Source: Psychroflexus salis (GTDB lineage Bacteria; Bacteroidota; Bacteroidia; Flavobacteriales; Flavobacteriaceae). From it: a stretch of 64,000 nt of DNA. The stretch covers positions 229,337-293,336 of the forward strand of contig NZ_BMGL01000002.1 in the NCBI RefSeq assembly GCF_014640175.1, written 5' to 3'. A program made the translations under genes and the position numbers. The notes beneath the pieces were generated by a model. The model was not told the DNA's origin. It ran no database searches and saw nothing but the letters and a program-made list of their open reading frames with translations. This document shows, one piece after another, positions 46,201-52,837 of this stretch. Position 1 is the first letter of the stretch. Every line of letters begins with the position of its first letter.

Positions 46201-47085
46201 CCAATTTCCATTTGCATCTGTAGTAACTATTATTATTGTGTTTAAGCTTGTTTCAATTTCTACATCAACATTGGCTATGCCTTGCTCATCAGGGTCCTGA
46301 GAGCCATTTCCATTCGCGTCTAAATACAATGTACCATCTATAATACCAGCATCAAAAAAACCATCATTTTCAGAAAACACAGTTTCTCCTGGGTTTATTG
46401 TTGTAGTAGTTGGGTCGGTTCCTTCCGTTTGAAAAGCACCTGTTGGAAAGTTGGGGTCGTTTTGGTTAATCTCGGAAATAACTTCACCAGCACCGATTTG
46501 AAACTCCCATTCACCAAGTTCATTTGTAACAACACTCTGCACAGTCCCGAATTGATCAGTAAGAAATATCTCCACGTCTTCAATACCAGGTTCATCTATA
46601 TCTTGTGTTCCATTTCCATTAACATCTAAATATAATTTTCCTTGTAAATTTCCAACTAAGAAAAAACCGTAACTTCCTATATTAATAGTTGGTGGGTCTT
46701 CTTCGCTACTTGGTTCAGGAACATTAATTATAGTAGGGTTGGTGCCTTCTGTTTGAATAACCCCAACAGGAAGACTATTTATAGCTGCAAATATTTGAGT
46801 AGTACCTGGAATTACATTTATTAACCAATCTCCATCTTGGTTAGTAGTAGCAAATTGCCCAGTGTTATTGCTATTTATAATTAACATAGTGACGTCTTCA
46901 ATTCCAGGTTCGCCTATATCTTGCGTTCCATTTCCGTTACTATCTAAATACACTCTTCCTGCAATCGCTGAAGTGTCTGTATTTAAAGTTTCTAAGAAAA
47001 TCTCTAAAGGAGACTGTGAATAGCTATAATTCTGGAAACTTAAAAAAGTAAGGATGAGAAATAAAAGTATATGTAGATTTTTCAT
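40282..47085 (-). CDS. Giant repeat adhesin with T9SS type B sorting domain
   Basis: 2267 residues: signal peptide 1-23; 20 tandem repeats of about 105 residues (about 43-2155); a DG-rich linker; and a gliding-motility-associated C-terminal (CHU_C, type B) sorting domain at about 2169-2267, with VFNAVSADQDGRNDYFRIEG, KIYDRSGVKVYET and KRLPTGTYFYLLEY. Each repeat is an SdrD B-like/Cna-like beta domain that opens with YLDENGNGTQD-type loops (D-x-N-G-N-G-x-Q-D-x-x-E, an EF-hand-like calcium site), then strands, NFPTGAIQTEGTNPT, and FGGNNGFFVP. The protein is extremely acidic. It leads the operon with the PorP/SprF-like and PorE-like genes. Length and repetition resemble SprB-type cell-surface adhesins; ligand and motility role are unknown. 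Confidence 0.94.
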   Translation of the reverse strand: MKNLHILLFLILTFLSFQNYSYSQSPLEIFLETLNTDTSAIAGRVYLDSNGNGTQDIGEPGIEDVTMLIINSNNTGQFATTNQDGDWLINVIPGTTQIFAAINSLPVGVIQTEGTNPTIINVPEPSSEEDPPTINIGSYGFFLVGNLQGKLYLDVNGNGTQDIDEPGIEDVEIFLTDQFGTVQSVVTNELGEWEFQIGAGEVISEINQNDPNFPTGAFQTEGTDPTTTTINPGETVFSENDGFFDAGIIDGTLYLDANGNGSQDPDEQGIANVDVEIETSLNTIIIVTTDANGNWSVTTAVGNTTVNIDETQTNFPTGADQTQGTNPTIYDIETGLTYQQTDGFYESGNLEGRVYLDENANGIQDATEPGIENASIEILKSTGETEIVTSNVDGDWSLEVPIGETTSTIDTSSPNFPTLFIQTEGTNPTTNTILTNQTTSEFDGFVEAAEISGTVYEDANNNGNQDPEENGFNGIQILIEDEFGNTQIITTNADGSWTALVLAGNTTISIDENQPNFPDNAILTEGSNPESILTLQGETYTANFGYFILDEETAEINGNIYLDSNGNGAQDVGEAGIANVEVEITDASNIPFIVETDANGNFTAIVTIDFTGEVTYAINENDPDFPIGAIQTEGTNPTNVVVSEGISNFVGNNGYFVPDPNDEGSLNARVYLDANANGIQDTGEVGIANIDIFITDNFGNTQIIVTNVDGDFSVTVPAGNITYEIDENDPDFPVDAIQTEGNNPTTVFVAPDTDTFGGNNGYFIPDPNLIANLEVHLYVDENGDGTQQPTETNLPNVDIQIEDIFGNIQVIESDANGNINTAIIAGDLTYTIDESDPDFPIGAIQTEGTNPTSLFAAPNTNTFGGDNGFFTPDENIQAILNIHLYVDENGNGSQEPSEANLPDVEVEFVDSFGNTQVIETNANGDISTSLISGDITYEINENDPDFPVDAIQTEGTNPTSLFLPPNTNTFGGNNGFFIPDPANIGTLSVHLYFDENGNGSQQATEPNMPNVGVEITDLFGNTQLVETDANGDFSINVVAGNVAYEIDVNDPDFPTGAIQTEGTNPTLVFVAANTTTFGGNNGFFDFSDSEDEGVVNGLVYLDGNGNGTQDAGENGIENIEIILEDVNGNITSVFTNINGSFESLITEGNAIITINEDDPDFPTGAIQTEGINPTNVLISAGNTINSGNYGYFLPDQNITTTVSTHLYVDENGNGSQDIDEDDLADIDVIFTDTFGNTQTITSNANGDAQATVPTGNVTVLIDEDDPEFPENAIQTEGVNPNTIIALTNQDNFEGNNGFFVPNNEDETILSAHLYLDENGNGTQDINEANLENVAVEVIDNAGTIQNIFTDANGNISLVVAVGNLTYTIDEDDPNIPENAIQTEGTNPTTLVAVANQNNFGGDNGFFVPNEQTSTNVLMNVYLDQNGNGTQDNNEPNLPNIDVNFSDSLGNNTVLTTNVNGEINTVLLAGEITYLIDENDADFPADAIQTEGTNPTTFIALTGQVNQGGSNGYFVPDSNEEAIFSTHVYLDENGNGTQDDNEPDLENVEINIQDFLGNSIDVFTDSNGNITLPVQAGEVTYTINENSGGIPADAVQTEGTNPTTINTVAGENNFGGNNGYFVPEPSVGNVFVITHLYFDENGNGDQDDEEPDMENVEVFISTPSGFQSFFSDGNGNVIAEVPAGEITININELDPNFPIGAIQTEGTNPSTFNVNEGVTLFAGNNGFFIPENEDPTTLSGHLYLDENGNGTQENNEPNLPNIDVIITESDGSQQTVETNPNGDFIANVAAGNTTYLIDEDDIDFPTNAVQTEGTNPTIVNALEGEENFGGNNGYFVPEPSEGNAFIITHLYFDENGNGNQDNGEPNMIDVEVFVTDNNATLSYFSDVNGNIIAEVEAGEITININELDPNFPTGAEQTEGTNPTTINVNEGVTFYVGDNGFFVTNDLNTTIFGHLYLDENANGTQDNNEPNLVNVNIIITDSNGNEQNILTNPNGDFVTNIEPGNVTYLIDETSPNFPTGAIQTEGTNPTTLEALQAENNFGGNNGFFLLTGVIDASVFGHLYQDLDGNGTQDVEEPNLDNIEVEIIDQAGTIYTLFTDNNGNFETELASGFALITINENDPDFPIGAIQTEGNNPTSILLPVNANTDAGNFGFFTEDNGGGTDGPDEDGIEVFNAVSADQDGRNDYFRIEGLSLFPNNNVKIYDRSGVKVYETKNYGFGGNVFRGISEGRISIQKNKRLPTGTYFYLLEYENEDGKQKRKQGYLYLN
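40621..46959 (-). repeat. Coding tandem repeat, 20 units of about 315 bases
   Basis: The 20 units within the giant adhesin can be counted by their opening calcium-loop motif (YLDxNGNG or a variant such as YVDENGDG, YEDANNNG, YQDLDGNG). Units 1-7 and 11 mostly use a GRVYLD..PGIENV form; units 8-10 and 12-20 use HLYxDENGNG..NLPNV. Units are diverged at DNA level, so assembly collapse is less likely than for identical repeats. Confidence 0.9.
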
Positions 47086-47259
47086 TTTTTGTTAGTTGCT
47101 ATTACTTTTTATTAAAAATAAATTAAATCGCAAATTAGCAAAAAATTTTGTAAATATTAATACTTAATTTATTTAAATTAAAATATTGAAAATTAAACAT
47201 TTATATTTAATTTAATATGTGATTTGTAGCAATAGCATTACACATTACTATTTTTTTTG

Positions 47260-47267
47260 CAAAAATA
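47260..47267 (-). promoter_or_regulatory. Possible promoter of the adhesin operon
   Basis: The minus strand reads TATTTTTG, an exact -7 match, predicting a leader of about 168 bases, unusually long for this genome. No -33 TTG was found. Other AT-rich stretches closer to the ATG show no better match. Confidence 0.4.
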
Positions 47268-47336
47268 AGTTTAATAAAAAGGTGAGTTTTGCTTGTTTAT
47301 ACGGTTTATAGGATTAGGTGCTAAAAAACAAGAAGT

Positions 47337-47372
47337 TATATTTGTTTATTAAATAGAATAAAACTAATTTTG
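47337..47372 (+). promoter_or_regulatory. rpsA promoter region with two -7 boxes
   Basis: The better site is TTG at 47342-47344, a 20-base spacer and TAATTTTG at 47365-47372, predicting a start near 47378. A second exact box, TATATTTG, lies at 47337-47344 and would start near 47350. Both are exact matches to TAnnTTTG, as expected for a strongly expressed ribosomal protein gene. Confidence 0.65.
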
Positions 47373-47374
47373 CA

Positions 47375-47410
47375 GTCCCTTAAGTGTAACAAAGGAAAAG
47401 CTTGAAGGAC
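47375..47410 (+). promoter_or_regulatory. Hairpin in the rpsA leader, candidate S1 autoregulatory site
   Basis: GTCCCTTAAG (47375-47384) can pair with CTTGAAGGAC (47401-47410): nine of ten pairs, with one C-A mismatch and one T-G pair, closing a 16-base loop that is purine rich (AACAAAGGAAAAG). It lies about 80 bases before the ATG with no T-run, so it is not a terminator. S1 autoregulates its own mRNA in E. coli through structured leaders; a similar role here is inference. Confidence 0.4.
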
Positions 47411-47491
47411 AATTAAATAGAAAAGAAACATCTTCTATGCGTTTTTTACTTAATTTTTCCAAGATGTGTAGGATACAAAAATTAATCTTCA

Positions 47492-49321
47492 ATGGCTGAA
47501 GAAACAAAAAAAGCTGAACAACAAGAAGTTGAAAGCAAAGAAAATCAATCTCCAAAAGTAGCTCCGTCTGAGCAACAACAAAACCCAGAAGAATTTTTAT
47601 CAAACTTTAATTGGCATCGTTACGAAGAAGGTATCGAAGAAGTTGAAGACGATAAATTATCTGAATTTGAAAAATTAGTTGAAGAGAATTTTGTTGAAAC
47701 ACTTAATAATGAAGTTGTTAAAGGTGAAGTTGTTAACCTAACTGACCAAGATGCAATTATCGATATTAATGCTAAAAGTGAAGGTGTTATCTCTTTAAAT
47801 GAGTTTCGTTATAACCCAGATTTAAAGGTAGGCGATAAAGTAGATGTTTTAATTGATGTAAGAGAAGACGAAGAAGGACAGTTAATTTTATCACACCGTA
47901 AAGCAAGAGTAATTAAGGCTTGGGAACGTGTTAACGATGCACAAGCCGATGGTACTATTGTAAATGGTCTTGTAAAATGCAGAACCAAAGGTGGTATGAT
48001 TGTAGACGTTTTTGGTATTGAAGCTTTCTTACCCGGTTCGCAAATTGATGTGAAACCAATTCGAGACTACGATGCTTATGTAGGTAAAACAATGGAATTT
48101 AAAGTAGTGAAAATTAATCACGAATTTAAAAACGTTGTGGTTTCGCATAAAGCACTTATTGAAGCTGATATCGAAGAACAGAAAAAAGAAATTATTGGTC
48201 AATTAGAAAAAGGTCAAGTTTTAGAAGGTGTAGTTAAAAACATAACTTCTTATGGAGTTTTTGTAGACTTAGGCGGTGTAGATGGATTAATCCACATTAC
48301 CGATTTATCTTGGTCTAGAATTAATCATCCAAATGAAGTAGTTGAATTAGATCAAACCTTAAATGTTGTTATTTTAGATTTCGACGAAGACAAAACTAGA
48401 ATTCAACTTGGATTAAAACAATTAAGCAAGCATCCATGGGAAGCACTTAACGAAAGCCTAAAAGAAGGCGATGAAGTAGAAGGTGTTGTTACTGTAATTG
48501 CAGATTATGGTGCATTTATTGAAGTTGAAGAAGGTGTTGAAGGTTTAATTCACGTTTCTGAAATGTCTTGGAGTACTCACTTACGTTCAGCGCAAGATTT
48601 CGTTAAAGTTGGAGATAAAGTGAAAGCTAAAATTTTGACTTTAGATAGAGAAGAGCGCAAAATGTCGCTTGGTATTAAACAATTAACTCCAGATCCTTGG
48701 ACTGATATTACCTCTAAATATCCTGTTGGTTCTAAACACAAAGGTGAAGTTAGAAACTTTACTAATTTTGGCGTTTTTGTTGAGCTTGAAGAAGGTATCG
48801 ATGGTTTAATTTATATCTCAGACTTGTCTTGGACAAAGAAAATTAAGCATCCATCAGAATTCTGTAAAGTAGGAGATAACCTTGAAGTTGTTGTTTTAGA
48901 GTTAGATGTTGAAGGTAGAAAATTAAGCCTTGGACACAAACAAACAGAAACAAACCCATGGGATAAATACGCTACTGAATTTGCAGTAGGTACGAAACAT
49001 ACTGCTGCTATTACTGAAATGGTAGATAAAGGTGCAACAATCGACTTTAATGAAGATGTAACAGCATTTATTCCTACACGTCACTTAGAAAAAGAAGACG
49101 GAACTAAATTAGGAAAAGGTGAAGAAGCAGAGTTTATTGTAATTGAATTCAATAAAGAATTTAAGCGAGTTGTTGCTTCTCACACTTCTGTATATAGAGA
49201 AGAAGAGCAGAAAATTGTTAAAAATGCTGCTAAGAAAGCTAAAGAAGATCAGCAAAAAACCACTTTAGGTGATGCTAATGCAGAACTTCAAGCTTTAAAA
49301 GATAAAATGGAAGGGAAATAA
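47492..49321 (+). CDS. rpsA: 30S ribosomal protein S1
   Basis: 609-residue mRNA-binding ribosomal protein with six S1 (OB-fold) repeats. Domain boundaries are suggested by recurring phrases: GEVVNLTDQDAIIDINAKSE (about 70), NGLVKCRTKGGMIVDVFGIE (about 155), EGVVKNITSYGVFVDLGGVD (about 247), EGVVTVIADYGAFIEVEEGV (about 331), GEVRNFTNFGVFVELEEGID (about 418) and a weaker sixth near 500. The N-terminus is acidic and glutamine-rich, as in Bacteroidetes S1. Bacteroidetes mRNAs lack Shine-Dalgarno sequences, which makes S1 especially important for initiation. Monocistronic with a long leader and a bidirectional terminator. Confidence 0.97.
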   Translation: MAEETKKAEQQEVESKENQSPKVAPSEQQQNPEEFLSNFNWHRYEEGIEEVEDDKLSEFEKLVEENFVETLNNEVVKGEVVNLTDQDAIIDINAKSEGVISLNEFRYNPDLKVGDKVDVLIDVREDEEGQLILSHRKARVIKAWERVNDAQADGTIVNGLVKCRTKGGMIVDVFGIEAFLPGSQIDVKPIRDYDAYVGKTMEFKVVKINHEFKNVVVSHKALIEADIEEQKKEIIGQLEKGQVLEGVVKNITSYGVFVDLGGVDGLIHITDLSWSRINHPNEVVELDQTLNVVILDFDEDKTRIQLGLKQLSKHPWEALNESLKEGDEVEGVVTVIADYGAFIEVEEGVEGLIHVSEMSWSTHLRSAQDFVKVGDKVKAKILTLDREERKMSLGIKQLTPDPWTDITSKYPVGSKHKGEVRNFTNFGVFVELEEGIDGLIYISDLSWTKKIKHPSEFCKVGDNLEVVVLELDVEGRKLSLGHKQTETNPWDKYATEFAVGTKHTAAITEMVDKGATIDFNEDVTAFIPTRHLEKEDGTKLGKGEEAEFIVIEFNKEFKRVVASHTSVYREEEQKIVKNAAKKAKEDQQKTTLGDANAELQALKDKMEGK

Positions 49322-49343
49322 TCTTTCTTTACGTCTTATAAAC

Positions 49344-49376
49344 AAAAAGCTCCGATGAAAATCGGAGTTTTTTTAT
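49344..49376. terminator. Bidirectional terminator between rpsA and the DUF2007 gene
   Basis: A 7-pair GC-rich stem (49350-49356 with 49361-49367) with a GAAA tetraloop, flanked by A5 and T7. Confidence 0.85.
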
Positions 49377-49394
49377 TGTATAGTTAATAATCTT

Positions 49395-49622
49395 TTATTG
49401 ATTATCAAAAATTTGATTGATAATTTCCTTAGCCTTTGAAGCATTTTCTTCAGTAACATAAATTTCAACTCCTTTTGTGCCACCGTAAAAACCAGCTCGT
49501 AAACCCGATTCTATATTGTTTTTTTCGATAAATTTAATATCATTTTGATGTAAAGCGTCTTTTACTGCTAGGCTATCTGTTTCCCCACCAGCATATATTT
49601 TTTCGTAGTTTGATTCGTCCAT
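49395..49622 (-). CDS. DUF2007 family small protein
   Basis: 75 residues, cytoplasmic. A GlnB-like or ferredoxin-like small domain with the family pattern KIYAGGETDSLAVKDALHQN, then a C-terminal VEIYVTEENASKAKEIINQI. Members are annotated as putative signal-transducing proteins without experimental role. I start at the ATG at 49622; an upstream in-frame TTG at 49649 would abut the PhzF stop codon and adds an unconserved stretch. It is the last gene of the DUF481 - PhzF - DUF2007 operon. Confidence 0.82.
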   Translation of the reverse strand: MDESNYEKIYAGGETDSLAVKDALHQNDIKFIEKNNIESGLRAGFYGGTKGVEIYVTEENASKAKEIINQIFDNQ

Positions 49623-49649
49623 AATTAATGTGTTATTTTTCTTAATCAA

Positions 49650-50429
49650 CTAAATTACAATTTCTCCTTTTAAATAGCATATGGCATGGCCAGAAATATG
49701 AACCTTATTTTTGTTAAGCCAACAAATTAAGTCGCCACCACGTTTAGAAATTTGTTTAGCATTAAAATTATTTTTATTTAATTTTTTAGACCAAAATGGA
49801 GTTAGCGTGGTATGAGCTGAGCCCGTAACCGCATCTTCATTAATGCCAAGTTGTGGTGTAAAAAAGCGAGAAACAAAATCTACATTCTCACCTATTGATG
49901 TTGCAATAACACCACGATATGGAACTTGACTAATTTTATGTAGGTTGGGTTTTAAACTTCTTACTTCTTTTTCAGATTTAAACAGAAATAATAAGTCTTC
50001 TTTTCCATGCCAAACTTCAGTAGGTTCTTGGTTAAATAGGTTGTTGTAAGTTTTTTTATCTATTTCTTCAATGGCATCAACTGGAAAATTTAATTCGAAT
50101 GTATTTTTTCTTTTTCGTACATGAAGTAATCCACTTTTGGTTGAAAACGAAATAACTTCAGTACTCCATTTTAATTCTTCAAATATTACAAAACCCGCAG
50201 CTAATGTAGCATGACCACATAAGTTTACTTCAGCTACAGGAGTAAACCAGCGTAGTTCTATAAATTCTTTCTTCATAACAAAAAACGCAGTTTCCGATAG
50301 GTTATTTTCTGTTGCAATTTGTTGTAAAACAAGATCATCTAGCCAGTTGTCTAGCGGGATTACTGCTGCAGGATTTCCGCCAAAAACCTGTTGGGTAAAA
50401 GCATCTATTTGATATATTTTTAGTTTCAT
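49650..50429 (-). CDS. PhzF-family isomerase/epimerase
   Basis: 259-residue two-lobed protein of the PhzF/diaminopimelate epimerase fold. The catalytic glutamate lies in ENNLSETAFFV, with GHATLAAGFV of the first lobe and EDAVTGSAHTTLTPFW of the second. PhzF proper isomerises a phenazine precursor, but most genomes with a PhzF-like gene, as here, lack phenazine genes, so the substrate is unknown. It follows the DUF481 gene by 33 bases and precedes the DUF2007 gene by 27. Confidence 0.92.
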   Translation of the reverse strand: MKLKIYQIDAFTQQVFGGNPAAVIPLDNWLDDLVLQQIATENNLSETAFFVMKKEFIELRWFTPVAEVNLCGHATLAAGFVIFEELKWSTEVISFSTKSGLLHVRKRKNTFELNFPVDAIEEIDKKTYNNLFNQEPTEVWHGKEDLLFLFKSEKEVRSLKPNLHKISQVPYRGVIATSIGENVDFVSRFFTPQLGINEDAVTGSAHTTLTPFWSKKLNKNNFNAKQISKRGGDLICWLNKNKVHISGHAICYLKGEIVI

Positions 50430-50462
50430 ACTTTTAGTTTATAATTTAGGCTTTTATTTGCT

Positions 50463-51224
50463 TTATTCAAATGATTTTAAGGTAAAACCAAAAGTTAGAA
50501 ATCGGTCATCTTGCTCTTGATTAAGAATAACTAAACTTTCAAATGTATGTCGGTAGTTAATTTTGAAATTCAAATATTTCCATATAGGAAACTCTACCCC
50601 AATATCGCCTTGCCAGCGGTAATTTTTTTCTTGTTCTAAAGAAGGTTGTACGTAAATTTCATGGTTTACTATAATTTTGTCTTTAAAAACATGGTATTTG
50701 CCATTCATCCAAATTGTACCCCGAAATGTATTTATAGATTCGTTTCCGTTGAATGTATCATAATTAAATATGGCTTGGTCGTAATCTGTATTTTCATATT
50801 CACCCGAGATGGATAATTTAAGCCAATTTTTATTTTTATTCAAAACTTGAAAAGTTACTCCTGTTCCTATTAAATACCGCAGATTTATTTCGCGGCGATA
50901 ATTCGTGCTCGCAAAACCCAAAACAAAAGGATAAATTTTTCGATTTGGGTTGAGGTATAAAAAGTTAAGACTTAAAATATCTTCGTCTGCTTTTTCTTTG
51001 TTGAATGCTTGATATACATACGAATTTTGGTTTTTGTATACCCAGTTTTTCCAAAGTTTGGCACTAAAATCTGATTTTGCTCTAAAAATTATAGTTTCTA
51101 CATTTCCACCCTGATATAAACCCGTTAAAGAAAGACTAGCTTTTACATTTAAGGTGTCGCTTTCGTTAATTTGTGCCATTGCAAAATATGGAACTAAAAA
51201 TAGAAATAGAAAGTGCAATTTCAT
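50463..51224 (-). CDS. DUF481 outer-membrane protein
   Basis: 253 residues with a signal peptide (1-17, cleavage before Gln18) and a run of amphipathic beta strands with aromatic ends, consistent with a small outer-membrane barrel. The family phrases SLSLTGLYQGGNVET and YRHTFESLVI are visible. DUF481 proteins are often induced by salt or alkali in other bacteria; no function is established here. First gene of its operon, with two exact -7 boxes upstream. Confidence 0.88.
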   Translation of the reverse strand: MKLHFLFLFLVPYFAMAQINESDTLNVKASLSLTGLYQGGNVETIIFRAKSDFSAKLWKNWVYKNQNSYVYQAFNKEKADEDILSLNFLYLNPNRKIYPFVLGFASTNYRREINLRYLIGTGVTFQVLNKNKNWLKLSISGEYENTDYDQAIFNYDTFNGNESINTFRGTIWMNGKYHVFKDKIIVNHEIYVQPSLEQEKNYRWQGDIGVEFPIWKYLNFKINYRHTFESLVILNQEQDDRFLTFGFTLKSFE

Positions 51225-51269
51225 ATATTAATAAATAATTAGTTCTTCAATCTATTTTAAAAAGGCTTA

Positions 51270-51290
51270 CAAATGTAGAAACCAAATTTA
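51270..51290 (-). promoter_or_regulatory. Two -7 boxes upstream of the DUF481 operon
   Basis: The minus strand reads TACATTTG at 51277-51270 and TAAATTTG at 51290-51283. Both match TAnnTTTG exactly, 13 bases apart. The nearer one gives a leader of about 39 bases. Confidence 0.45.
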
Positions 51291-51381
51291 AAATACAAGG
51301 TGTTTTTAATAATCAATCCAAAACTTTCTATAAAAGACGCAAAGACTTCATCTTTAATCATTTTCTTTGCTTCAAAAATTA

Positions 51382-51723
51382 ATGACATTATCTGCTTTAG
51401 TGCTTTTTTCGGCTATTTCTTTCCTGTTATACGGTTACCGATCCTTAACTACTGAAACTATGAAAAATGAATTTAAACGTTACGGTTTAACTCAGTTTAG
51501 AATATTGACAGGCAGTTTAGAAATAATAGGTGGGATGGGTTTACTTCTTGGTCTGTTGTATCTTCCGTTATTAATTATTTCTGCTGCTGGCCTAAGTTTA
51601 TTAATGTTATTGGGCTTTGGTACCAGAATTTATATTAAAGATCCATTTTGGCAGTCGTTGCCATCTTTTATTTTTTTGCTAGTAAATACGTACATCCTTT
51701 TCTTAAGTATACAGAAATTATAA
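51382..51723 (+). CDS. DoxX-like small membrane protein
   Basis: 113 residues with four predicted membrane helices and the DoxX-like sequence FRILTGSLEIIGGMGLLLGL around helix 2. I start at the ATG at 51382; an in-frame TTG at 51367 is possible but adds five unremarkable residues. No cysteines. The function is unknown. It stands alone between divergent and co-directional neighbours, and no terminator hairpin is seen before the iron transporter operon. Confidence 0.78.
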   Translation: MTLSALVLFSAISFLLYGYRSLTTETMKNEFKRYGLTQFRILTGSLEIIGGMGLLLGLLYLPLLIISAAGLSLLMLLGFGTRIYIKDPFWQSLPSFIFLLVNTYILFLSIQKL

Positions 51724-51772
51724 ATTCTACGAATTCTTTATTAAAATTAAATCTAAATAAGCTTTATCTCCT

Positions 51773-51780
51773 TATATTTG
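51773..51780 (+). promoter_or_regulatory. -7 box for the iron ABC transporter operon
   Basis: TATATTTG, an exact consensus match, with a leader of about 10 bases to the ATG at 51797. I saw no Fur-box-like palindrome around it. Confidence 0.5.
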
Positions 51781-51796
51781 CCATAAAATTTTAAAT

Positions 51797-52837
51797 ATGA
51801 AAAATACCTTATACTTATTGTTAGTTATAGTTGCCTTTTTTTCTTGTGAAAATGATAAAAAATCGACTAAGGATGCATCAACTTTAAAAGAAATAAATGT
51901 TTATACACATCGGCATTACGAATCTGATCAAGAATTATTTAAAGCTTTTGAAGAAGAATCAGGCATTAAAGTAAATGTAATTAATGCAAGTGCAGATGAG
52001 TTAATTCAAAAAATGGTTTTAGAAGGAGAACAATCTCCCGCTGATGTATTAATAACAGTTGATGCTGGTCGGTTGCATCGTGCTAAAGCAAAAAATTTGC
52101 TTCAACCCATCACAAATTCTAAAATCGATTCTATTGTTCCTTCACATTTAAAAGATAAAGAAAACTATTGGTTTGGTTTAACCAAAAGAGCAAGGGTAAT
52201 TGTTTATGCAAAAGATAGAGTAGACCCTATGGAGCTTTCTTCTTACGAAAATTTGGTAGATGAAAAATGGAAAAATAAAATTGTGGTAAGAAGCTCTTCA
52301 AATATCTATAACCAATCTTTAATGGCTTCCATTATTGCAAATGATGGGGAAGATGCTGCAAAAATGTGGGCTGAAGCCTTAGTAAACAATATGGCTCGTA
52401 GTCCAAAAGGCAACGACCGAGACCAAGTAAAAGCAGTTGCAGGAGGAGAAGCCGATTTAGCCATTGTAAATACCTATTATATTGGAAAAATGTTAAATTC
52501 TAAAGATCAAGCTGAATTAGATGCTGCTCAATCAGTTGAAGTTTTTTTTCCCAATCAAGAAGACCGGGGCACACATATTAATGTAAGTGGAATAGGAGTT
52601 GCAAAATATGCACCTAATCAGGAAGCTGCGATTCAATTTATAACCTATTTGTTAAGCGAAAAATCACAAAAAATATTTGCTTCTTCTAATTATGAATATC
52701 CTGTAAATCCGAATGTAGAAAATGCTGAAGTATTAAAATCTTGGGGAAGTTTTAAAGAAGACCAGCTTAACCTGAGTAAGTTGGGAGAGCTTAATAAGAA
52801 AGCTGTAATATTGTTTGATGAAGCAGGCTGGAAGTAA
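51797..52837 (+). CDS. fbpA: Fe(3+) ABC transporter substrate-binding lipoprotein
   Basis: 346-residue periplasmic binding protein of the ferric-binding FbpA/FutA group, tethered by a lipobox at Cys17 (FFSC). It shows the family opening INVYTHRHYESDQELFKAF and, later, the paired tyrosines in NTYYIGKM that bind ferric iron in relatives. It delivers iron to the permease encoded by the next gene, which it overlaps by 20 bases. The three genes fbpA, fbpB and fbpC form a tight operon. Confidence 0.92.
   Translation: MKNTLYLLLVIVAFFSCENDKKSTKDASTLKEINVYTHRHYESDQELFKAFEEESGIKVNVINASADELIQKMVLEGEQSPADVLITVDAGRLHRAKAKNLLQPITNSKIDSIVPSHLKDKENYWFGLTKRARVIVYAKDRVDPMELSSYENLVDEKWKNKIVVRSSSNIYNQSLMASIIANDGEDAAKMWAEALVNNMARSPKGNDRDQVKAVAGGEADLAIVNTYYIGKMLNSKDQAELDAAQSVEVFFPNQEDRGTHINVSGIGVAKYAPNQEAAIQFITYLLSEKSQKIFASSNYEYPVNPNVENAEVLKSWGSFKEDQLNLSKLGELNKKAVILFDEAGWK

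Noticed and set aside
40384..46629. Several plus-strand open frames of 66-131 codons within the adhesin region
   Set aside because: Antisense shadows of the repeat-coding sequence; they recur with the same period as the repeats.
40621..46959. CRISPR-like or intergenic repeat array
   Set aside because: The regular period of about 315 bases is in one continuous reading frame and encodes homologous protein domains; there are no short identical repeats with unique spacers.
47364..47603. Minus-strand open frame of 79 codons before rpsA
   Set aside because: Overlaps the rpsA promoter, leader and first codons on the opposite strand.
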